Assembly: GCA_012026715.1 (NCBI GenBank)
Contig: VEPB01000561.1
Span: 1-11,858, forward strand
Direction: 5' to 3'
DNA length: 11,858 nucleotides
Source: Methylococcaceae bacterium
GTDB lineage: Bacteria; Pseudomonadota; Gammaproteobacteria; Methylococcales; Methylococcaceae
Part shown: piece by piece, positions 1 to 5,964 of the stretch
Layout: each line of letters begins with the position of its first letter
How positions within the stretch are numbered: the first letter of the stretch is position 1
Translations under genes and position numbers: made by a program
Notes under the pieces: generated by a model
What the model saw: the letters and a program-made list of their open reading frames with translations, nothing else
What the model was told of the DNA's origin: nothing
The model's database searches: none

Positions 1-546
1 CGCGGCCTTGGCCAGCATGGCGGCATCGGCCACCAGGGCGTTGACATTGTCGATGGCCAGGTTGAGGTTGTTCTTGATGGTATTGAAGTCGCCGTTGTAG
101 GTGTCGGTGATCTTGGACGGGATCGCCCCCCGGGCGATGCGGTCGACGTAATCGGCGGCCACGTTCAGGGGTCCGATGACCGCATCCAGGGTCTGGTTCA
201 CGCCCTCCACGATCTTGCGGTAGTCGCCCTGGTGCTTGGAGGCATCGGCGCGGGTGGCGAGCTTGCCCTCCACCGCGGCCTTGGACAACATCCCGGCATC
301 GGCCACCAGGGCGTTGACGTTGTCGATGGCCGCGTTGAGGTTATTCTTGATGACGTTGAAATCGCCGTTGTAGCTGTCGGTGATCCTGGGCGGGATGGCG
401 CCCTTGGCGATGCGATCCACATAGTCGGCGGCCACGTTCAGGGGGCCGATGACGGCATCCAGGGTCTGGTTCACGCCCTCGACGATCCGTCGAAAATCTC
501 CCTGGTGTTTGGATGCATCGGCGCGGGTGGCCAATTTTCCTTCCAC
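1..546 (-). repeat. Tandem 273-bp coding repeats (91-residue HAMP-like units) inside the chemoreceptor gene
   Basis: Two direct repeats of exactly 273 bases occupy 1-273 and 274-546. The phase mark CGCGGCCTTGG recurs at positions 1, 274 and 547, so the boundary of a further unit lies at 547 and the array probably continues past position 1. The period is 91 codons, so gain or loss of a unit keeps the reading frame. The translated units differ at only 10 positions, mostly conservative changes (F/Y, R/K, S/T). Near identity at DNA level suggests recent duplication or ongoing homogenisation. This is a protein-domain repeat and not a CRISPR or an intergenic element. Confidence 0.9.
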
Positions 547-1377
547 CGCGGCCTTGGACAACATCAGGGCGTCGCTCACCAAGGCGGTGATGGACTCGGA
601 CATCTGCTTCATGCTGGCCAGCAGGCTGGTGCTGTCCCCGGGCTTCAGGTCGATCCGGCTGCTGAGGTCGCCGACGGCGATGCGGTTGGCGATGGCCGCG
701 GCCAGGGCCGGTTCGCCGCCCAGTTGGCCGAGCAGTTGGCGCAGCGTCATAATGCCGAATCCCAGCGCGAGTGCGATGGTGACGAGGGTGATGGCAAGCA
801 GCAGAAAGGTTGAACTGCCGATCACGGCCTTGGCATTGGCCGCGCCATCGTTGCCCAGCTTGATGTTGTAGTCGCGGTGGGCCTCGAAAGCCTCGACGAG
901 CTTGGTTACCGTTGCCTGATTGGCCAGACCCAGATCGCGGGCCTGGTCGTTCTTGCCGGCGTCGATCAGCCCTAGCACACCGTCGAGCAGCTTTTCGTAG
1001 TCTTTCAGCGCGTCAGTATCGGCCACCAGAAGGCGCCTGTCCTCCGCGTCGGCGACGGTGGGCTCGTAGTCCTTCAGGCCTTTGTCGATCTTTTCGTGGG
1101 CCTTGTCGATCTTGTCCTTGAGTTTTGCCAGTACGGCCTTGTCGGTGACCGCCATGGCTTGCCACAAGGCGACCCGTAGCCCAGAGACGCCATCGCTGAT
1201 GCCGTCCAGGGCCACCAGGGCGGGCACGGTATTCACGTTGGTGAAATTGGCCGCCTCAAACACCTTGTTCATCTGGTACAGGCTCAGGCCCGCCACCACG
1301 CACAGGCCCAAAAGGCCCCCGCCGATCAGCGCGTAAAGCCGCTGTGCCACTGTCATTTGTCCGGTCGTATTGTTCAT
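1..1377 (-). CDS. Methyl-accepting chemotaxis protein with tandem HAMP-like repeats (C-terminus cut by window edge)
   Basis: This is a transmembrane chemoreceptor that would feed the CheA encoded just upstream. The frame opens at ATG 1377 and stays open for 459 codons to position 1, so the signalling domain lies outside the window. A short cytoplasmic N-terminus leads to a first membrane helix at residues about 14-36. A mostly helical periplasmic region follows at about 37-184, rich in Lys, Asp and Glu like four-helix-bundle sensors, then a second membrane helix at about 186-212. A HAMP domain at about 213-265 carries the usual IAVGDLSSRI stretch. Residues 278-368 and 369-459 are two tandem 91-residue units, each with LDAVIGPLNVAADYVDRIA and a YNGDF motif, and 81 of 91 positions are identical. 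Such poly-HAMP receptors are known in Geobacter-like and methanotroph genomes. A GGGAG ribosome site sits 7 bases before the ATG. The gene follows cheA after 56 bases. The ligand cannot be predicted. Confidence 0.9.
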   Translation of the reverse strand, partial: MNNTTGQMTVAQRLYALIGGGLLGLCVVAGLSLYQMNKVFEAANFTNVNTVPALVALDGISDGVSGLRVALWQAMAVTDKAVLAKLKDKIDKAHEKIDKGLKDYEPTVADAEDRRLLVADTDALKDYEKLLDGVLGLIDAGKNDQARDLGLANQATVTKLVEAFEAHRDYNIKLGNDGAANAKAVIGSSTFLLLAITLVTIALALGFGIMTLRQLLGQLGGEPALAAAIANRIAVGDLSSRIDLKPGDSTSLLASMKQMSESITALVSDALMLSKAAVEGKLATRADASKHQGDFRRIVEGVNQTLDAVIGPLNVAADYVDRIAKGAIPPRITDSYNGDFNVIKNNLNAAIDNVNALVADAGMLSKAAVEGKLATRADASKHQGDYRKIVEGVNQTLDAVIGPLNVAADYVDRIARGAIPSKITDTYNGDFNTIKNNLNLAIDNVNALVADAAMLAKAA

Positions 1378-1411
1378 GAGGGTTCTCCCGATCGATCAGA
1401 AATAGAGGTCT

Positions 1412-1428
1412 GCGTGCCGCCGGCACGC
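1412..1428 (-). repeat. Perfect inverted repeat between cheA and the downstream chemoreceptor gene
   Basis: GCGTGCC-GCC-GGCACGC forms a 7-base-pair GC-rich stem with a 3-base loop. It lies just 3' of the cheA stop codon and 35 bases before the receptor start. The minus-strand RNA has only scattered U residues after the stem (CTCTATTTCT), so it is not a canonical intrinsic terminator. It could be a weak attenuator, an RNA-processing site or a stabiliser separating cheA from receptor expression. The structure is seen directly. Its role is inferred. Confidence 0.45.
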
Positions 1429-1433
1429 TCAAA

Positions 1434-3605
1434 TCAGTGGCGCACGGCGTCCCGTCCGTCCTCGCGCGAAGTCACTTGCTGCATCAGCCGGGCCACGTCC
1501 AGGATCAGTGCCACCTCGCCGTTGCCGAGGATGGTGAAGCCGCCGATGCCCTTGATCAGGCTGAACACCTTGCCCAGGGGCTTGATCACCGTCTGGAACT
1601 CGCCCAACAAGTCGTCCACCACCAGCCCCGCCTTGCGGCCGGCGTACTGCACCACCACCACGTTCTCCCTTTGGATGTCGCTGTGGTGCACGTCGAAAAA
1701 GTCCCGCAGGCGCAAATAGGGCAGCACCTCGCCGCGCAGGTTGAGATAGGTTCCGTCGCCCGCCATCGCGCGGTCGGAGGCGGTCAGCTCGATGCACTCC
1801 ACTACGGTGTCCAGGGGCAACACGTAGGACGAGCCCGCCACCCCCACCATGAAGCCGTCGATGATGGCCAGCGTCAGCGGCAGCCGAATCCGGATGGTGG
1901 TGCCCACGCCAGGCTCGGAGTCCACGTCTACGGTGCCGCGCAGCGACTGGATGTTGCGCCGCACCACGTCCATCCCGACGCCCCGGCCGGATAGGTTGCT
2001 GACCTGGTCGGCGGTGGAGAAGCCGGGCTCGAAGATCAGTGCATAGATTTCCCGGTCGGAGAGCACTTGATTGGTCTCGATCAGCCCCCGCTCCAGCGCT
2101 TTGGCGAGGATCTTGTCACGATTGAGCCCGCCGCCGTCGTCGCTCACTTCGATGACGATGTTGCCGGCGTCGTGGTAGGCGTTGAGCTGGAGGGTGCCGT
2201 AGGCCGGCTTGCCGCGGGCAAGGCGGATGTCGGCCGGCTCGATGCCGTGGTCCATGGAGTTGCGCACCAGGTGGGTCAAGGGATCCCCGATCTTTTCCAC
2301 CACGGTCTTGTCCAGCTCGGTCTCCTCGCCGCTGATCTCCAGCCGGATGTCCTTGCCCAGTTCCTTGCTGACGTCGTGCACCACCCGCTGGAACCGTCCG
2401 AAGGTGGCGCCGATCTGCACCATGCGCAGGCTCAGCACCGAATCGCGCACTTCTTCCACCAGCCGGGTCATGGTGGAGGTGGCTTCCGACAGCCCGTCCA
2501 TATTGACCCGCTCGGCGATGAGGTTGGTGGCGGCGCTGGAAATGATGAGTTCGCCCACCAGGTTGATGAGTTTGTCCAGCTTTTGGGCGTCGACCCGGAT
2601 GAAGCTGGCTTCCTGCCGTTTCTGTTCCTTGACCTTCTGTTGCTTTTCCAGTGCGGCTTCCACCACCGGCGGGTGCACCACGGTCTGTTCGATCAGCACT
2701 TCGCCGATGGGCGGGGGCGGATGGCGGTCGCCGTGGGCCTGGCGGTCGAGTCCGGCCTGCAGTTCCTTGTCGGTGAGGGTGCCGCAGCGCACCAGAATTT
2801 CGCCCAGCTGCATCTCCTGCTCCGGCAGGCTGCGGATCAGTTCGATGTAATCGGAGATTTTGCTGCGCGGCGGCAGGATGTGGAGGACGCTGTCTTCCGC
2901 CACGAACTCGAACACGCTTTCGATCTCGGCCTTGGTGGCGCCGCTTTCGAAACCGATCTCGAAGCCCAGGTAGCAGGTCTCCGGGTCCATCTCCGCCGCC
3001 ACCGGGAGGGCGTCGGTCAAAGTGACGATGTGGGCGATGCGCCCGAGCCGGTTGAGGTAGCGGATGAACGACAGCGGGTCCATGCCGTTGCGGAACACGT
3101 CGCTGCCGAACCGCAGCGAGAGGTGCCAGTGGTCGGCTTCCGCCAGGGTAGGCTCGGGACCGTCGCGTCGCGCTTCGGCCGGCGCCGGGGCGGTGTGGTC
3201 CGGAATTCCGGCTTCGCCCTGGGTATAGACGTTGAGCTGGCCAATCAGCCGCTGGGCTTGGGCCTCGGTGTCGGCATCCGGCTCGGCGCCTTCCGAGACT
3301 CCGTCGATCAGGGTGTTGAGCAGATCGCACACCTGCAGGAACAGCGCGGCCAGGTCGCCATCTACCGCCACCTCCCCGGCCCGCACCCGGTCCAGTACGC
3401 TTTCCGCGGCGTGGGTGAAGCGCACGATGTGGTCGAGCCCGAACAGCCCGGCGGAACCCTTGATGGTGTGGGCGGCCCGAAAAATGGCGTTGATGGTGTC
3501 GGGATCGTCAGGAGCCTGCTCGATGTGCAGCAAAGCGTCCTCCATCTGCTCCAGCAGTTCCCGGCTTTCGATGACAAAGGTCTTGAGCGCGTCGTCGAGA
3601 TTCAT
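1434..3605 (-). CDS. cheA: Chemotaxis histidine kinase CheA
   Basis: This is the cytoplasmic histidine kinase that reads receptor arrays, autophosphorylates and passes phosphate to CheY. It has 723 residues. The order is an Hpt domain (1-105) with phospho-acceptor H46 in AAHTIKGSAG; a P2-like region (about 158-246); a pair of short motifs beginning LGEIL (267) and IGEVL (300); a dimerisation helix pair (about 336-395); an ATPase domain (about 405-576); and a CheW-like domain (about 578-715). The ATPase has an N box (HLVRNSMDHGIE, 445-456), a G1 box (DDGGG, 489-493) and a G2 box (GRGVGM, 540-545). All key catalytic residues are present, so it should be active. The start ATG lies 4 bases after the STAS stop, and its GAGG ribosome site overlaps the end of that gene, implying translational coupling. 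The middle region is unlike E. coli CheA. No fused receiver domain is present, so a separate CheY such as the neighbour is needed. Confidence 0.96.
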   Translation of the reverse strand: MNLDDALKTFVIESRELLEQMEDALLHIEQAPDDPDTINAIFRAAHTIKGSAGLFGLDHIVRFTHAAESVLDRVRAGEVAVDGDLAALFLQVCDLLNTLIDGVSEGAEPDADTEAQAQRLIGQLNVYTQGEAGIPDHTAPAPAEARRDGPEPTLAEADHWHLSLRFGSDVFRNGMDPLSFIRYLNRLGRIAHIVTLTDALPVAAEMDPETCYLGFEIGFESGATKAEIESVFEFVAEDSVLHILPPRSKISDYIELIRSLPEQEMQLGEILVRCGTLTDKELQAGLDRQAHGDRHPPPPIGEVLIEQTVVHPPVVEAALEKQQKVKEQKRQEASFIRVDAQKLDKLINLVGELIISSAATNLIAERVNMDGLSEATSTMTRLVEEVRDSVLSLRMVQIGATFGRFQRVVHDVSKELGKDIRLEISGEETELDKTVVEKIGDPLTHLVRNSMDHGIEPADIRLARGKPAYGTLQLNAYHDAGNIVIEVSDDGGGLNRDKILAKALERGLIETNQVLSDREIYALIFEPGFSTADQVSNLSGRGVGMDVVRRNIQSLRGTVDVDSEPGVGTTIRIRLPLTLAIIDGFMVGVAGSSYVLPLDTVVECIELTASDRAMAGDGTYLNLRGEVLPYLRLRDFFDVHHSDIQRENVVVVQYAGRKAGLVVDDLLGEFQTVIKPLGKVFSLIKGIGGFTILGNGEVALILDVARLMQQVTSREDGRDAVRH

Positions 3606-3609
3606 GGCG

Positions 3610-3933
3610 CTACCTCGCGCTGTTCGGGGAAGGAATCACTACCGGATCGCCGAAGTATCCCCCCAGGTCGCACAGGTCCAGCACGTCCAGCACCGCCTGG
3701 CTGTGCCCGCAAAACTTCACGCTGCGCTTCAGCCGCGCCGCCTCCTGCTTCAGCAAAATCAACAGCTGCAACCCCGAGCCATCGATCTCCTGCACCAACG
3801 ACAGGTCGAACTCCAACTCCGGATGCGCCGCCAACTCGCCCAGCAGATGTTGCTTGAGCTCCGCCGCCCGGTAGATGGTCACTTCACCTTCCACCGCGAC
3901 CCGGTGGGGCTCGCTTCGCGTCTTCTTTGCCAT
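3610..3933 (-). CDS. STAS-domain protein (anti-sigma-factor-antagonist-like), chemosensory operon member
   Basis: This is a 107-residue single STAS domain, a fold best known from SpoIIAA-type anti-anti-sigma factors and from the cytoplasmic ends of sulfate transporters. Features seen are the early strand VAVEGEVTIYRAAEL, the core strand FDLSLVQEIDGSGLQLL with S53 at the position that SpoIIAA-like proteins use for phosphorylation, and a C-terminal VLDVLDLCDLGGYF helix. It has no membrane helix. A GGGAG ribosome site lies 7 bases before the ATG. It sits between cheY and cheA, its stop is 4 bases from cheA, and the two are probably made together. In other chemosensory clusters such STAS genes accompany cheA, and their role is poorly defined. 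It may act as a binding partner of CheA or of an unseen kinase or phosphatase. I see no sigma or anti-sigma gene here. Confidence 0.9.
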   Translation of the reverse strand: MAKKTRSEPHRVAVEGEVTIYRAAELKQHLLGELAAHPELEFDLSLVQEIDGSGLQLLILLKQEAARLKRSVKFCGHSQAVLDVLDLCDLGGYFGDPVVIPSPNSAR

Positions 3934-4063
3934 GTCCCGTCTCCCGAAAAGTCTGAGATCCAGAAACTCGCGGCATGCAGCCGCACTGTTTACCTTGCCG
4001 GTTTTCTTCGGCCAGGGGCCCGGTCTCGCGGCCCATTCCTTAGGCCTCGCACCGGATGGCCAC

Positions 4064-4432
4064 TCACGGCAGTATTAGCTTGGCCACCGCCGCCAGCATC
4101 TGTTCCGGCTTGAAGGGCTTCACCACCCAGGCCTTGGCGCCGGATTGCTGACCTTCCTGTTTTTTGCCTTCGCCGCTTTCCGTGGTCAGCATGATTACCG
4201 GGGTGAACTTGTAGGCCGGCAGCTTCTTGGCTTCCCGCAGGAACGTCAGCCCATCCATGTTGGGCATGTTGACGTCGCTGATGATCAGGTGGATCTTGCG
4301 CCCATCCAGCTTGGCCAGGCCGTCTTGGCCGTCGACGGCTTCGAGGACGTCGTAGCCTGCGCCTTGCAGTGCGATGGACACCACTTGCCGGAGGGAAGTG
4401 GAGTCGTCCACGATCAATATGGTCTTGGCCAT
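4064..4432 (-). CDS. cheY: Single-domain response regulator CheY
   Basis: This is a stand-alone receiver domain of 122 residues, the usual CheY length, with no output domain. The acidic pair D9-D10 (VDDS), the phospho-acceptor D53 (IISDVNMPNMDG), the switch threonine T83 (MLTTES) and the conserved lysine K105 (VVKPFKP) are all present. It should accept phosphate from the CheA encoded downstream and signal to a flagellar or pilus motor, or act as a phosphate sink. The target is not identifiable here. Its GAGG ribosome site overlaps the TGA of the upstream receptor gene, and the gap is only 8 bases, so the pair is probably translationally coupled. The GKKQEG insert after the switch threonine is typical of CheY proteins in clusters of this type. 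Confidence 0.95.
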   Translation of the reverse strand: MAKTILIVDDSTSLRQVVSIALQGAGYDVLEAVDGQDGLAKLDGRKIHLIISDVNMPNMDGLTFLREAKKLPAYKFTPVIMLTTESGEGKKQEGQQSGAKAWVVKPFKPEQMLAAVAKLILP

Positions 4433-4440
4433 GGGTTACC

Positions 4441-5676
4441 TCAAAAAAATGTAATGTCGTCGGAATCGTCTGCCGGTGCGTTCCCGCCTTCATGCACCGC
4501 CCGCTGCTCGGCCATGGTGTAAGTCCCGGCCAACTCCTCCAGCCATTGCCCCGCGTCGATGGAATGGCGAATGCGGCCGGCGGCACGGTCCTGCTGAAAC
4601 TGGTCTAGGAGGCATTCCAGTTTGGTCAGATCATCACGGACATGGCAAAGCATCTGGCTCACCCGGTCCTGAAACTGCAGCGAAACCAGGACACCGGCGA
4701 TTTCCTGGCCGATGGCGTCGCTTTCCTGTCGCAGCGACTCCGCGTTTTGCTCCAGCTGGGCGGTGGCTTCGTGCATTTTCTCCAGCACCTTGGCGATGGT
4801 CTGTTCCGACGAGACCACCAACTGGGTGTCCCGCTGGGAATAGCGCTCGGAAATTTTTAGCGTGGTGTTGATCTTTTCGTTGACGGCGCTCATGCGATCG
4901 ACGATGCGCTTGCCGGCTTCCGACGATTTGACCGAGTGCTTGCGCACTTCGTCGGCGACGACAGCGAATCCCCGTCCCGCCTCGCCGCAACGTGCCGCTT
5001 CGATCGAGGCATTGAGCGCCAGCAGGTTGGTCTGCTTGGCAATCTTGCCGATCTCACCGGCCATGGCCGCCAGTTCTTCGGTGATCCCGGCGAGGTCGCG
5101 GATTTCCCGCGACAGCACTTCCTTGCCGTCCAAGGCCGAGCGTAGCGAGAGCATCACCGAGTCCAGCTGGTCTCGGCTGTCGTCCAGCAGTCTTACCAGA
5201 TCGTCTCCGGCGGCGATGGGGTCGAGGGGGTCGCCGCGCCGCGATGAATCGACGGCGGCCTTGAGCCGCTGCACCATGTTGCCGAATCGTTCGGCCAAGA
5301 CATTGATTTCGGATTCGGTGTGGGACCGCGCCGTTTCGATATGTCCAGCCCAGATCGGCAGAACCTGGCGGCACAACACGTCGAGATCATCCAATTGGGC
5401 GGTGTGGATTTGCTCGCTGGTCTCGCGCTGGCGGCGTTCCAAGTCCCGCAGTTCGGCGGCGTGCCGTTCTTTAGCCAGCAGCGATTCCAGCGCCTCATGC
5501 CACCATTTGGGGAAGAAATACCAGCCCAGACCGGCCGCTGTCCCGGCAGAGATCAGCGCGATCAGGGTCGGAACCGCGCGCAAGCCCCCATTGGCCATTA
5601 TCCCGGTTGCTGCGGCCAGCCCAAGAGCCAGCGTGGCGTAGGCGAATCGGGGCGGAAGGGCGCAGTTCTCAGTCAT
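4441..5676 (-). CDS. Chemoreceptor (MCP) with two membrane helices and no sizeable periplasmic sensor
   Basis: From the ATG at 5676 this is a 411-residue receptor. Two hydrophobic helices (about 11-31 and 34-56) are separated by only a few residues, so it has essentially no periplasmic ligand domain. A coiled-coil region (about 66-190) leads to the methyl-accepting hairpin, whose tip (about 212-248) reads IAKQTNLLALNASIEAARCG then GRGFAVVADEVR, the CheA/CheW-binding signature. The descending arm has the motif LQFQDRVSQML. The C-terminus is a Ser/Asp-rich linker ending DDITFF. It should control the CheA of this operon, sensing cytoplasmic or membrane cues. The frame can be extended to a TTG at 5733, which has an AAGGAAGG purine run directly against it with no spacing. 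The ATG has no clear ribosome site, so the start is uncertain. It heads the visible operon. Confidence 0.93.
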   Translation of the reverse strand: MTENCALPPRFAYATLALGLAAATGIMANGGLRAVPTLIALISAGTAAGLGWYFFPKWWHEALESLLAKERHAAELRDLERRQRETSEQIHTAQLDDLDVLCRQVLPIWAGHIETARSHTESEINVLAERFGNMVQRLKAAVDSSRRGDPLDPIAAGDDLVRLLDDSRDQLDSVMLSLRSALDGKEVLSREIRDLAGITEELAAMAGEIGKIAKQTNLLALNASIEAARCGEAGRGFAVVADEVRKHSVKSSEAGKRIVDRMSAVNEKINTTLKISERYSQRDTQLVVSSEQTIAKVLEKMHEATAQLEQNAESLRQESDAIGQEIAGVLVSLQFQDRVSQMLCHVRDDLTKLECLLDQFQQDRAAGRIRHSIDAGQWLEELAGTYTMAEQRAVHEGGNAPADDSDDITFF

Positions 5677-5841
5677 TGGCAAGCGGCTTGGGAGTCGATG
5701 TGACGGAGTGATGCTCAGGCTGGCGAGCGCCAACCTTCCTTGATGGGGAGGCGCCAGAGTCGGTACAACGGTGGGCGTCGACGGTTGGGATGGACAACGC
5801 GCCGCGACCGGGGGGTCGGGATGGGTTCATGTCGCAGGCCC

Positions 5842-5850
5842 TTTTTTTTT
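5842..5850. repeat. Homopolymer run of nine T (A on the minus strand)
   Basis: Nine consecutive T residues lie in the non-coding stretch upstream of the first chemoreceptor gene. They are followed by a small perfect hairpin, CGGATC-CCT-GATCCG, at 5853-5867. On the minus strand the hairpin comes before an A run, and on the plus strand the T run comes before the hairpin, so neither direction gives an intrinsic terminator. Runs of this length can slip in replication. Here it would lie in the leader of the chemosensory operon. Its function is unknown. Confidence 0.6.
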
Positions 5851-5964
5851 GGCGGATCCCTGATCCGATTCGTCCTGGGGCAAAGGATAGTACGGATCAA
5901 AAATTGTGCTTCCATCGCCCGTCGTGGCTGGGGCACGGCCGAATCCCCTGTCCAGACGGCGAAG

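Noticed and set aside
1..546. Direct repeats considered as a CRISPR array or mobile-element repeat
   Set aside because: The period is 273 bases with no spacers, the repeats are fully coding in one frame, and they encode a repeated protein domain.
2067..3857. Long plus-strand open frame opposite cheA and the STAS gene
   Set aside because: Its translation is His/Val/Gly-rich without any recognisable domain, and it is antisense to a CheA with all catalytic motifs intact. It is a byproduct of GC-rich codon use.
5841..5867. T run plus hairpin as an intrinsic terminator
   Set aside because: The order is wrong on both strands: the hairpin is followed by A on the minus strand and preceded by T on the plus strand.
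5860..5960. Sigma-54 or sigma-28 promoter for the chemosensory operon
   Set aside because: A TGGAAG stretch lacks the matching -12 GC element at the right spacing, and no TAAA/GCCGATAA pair is present.
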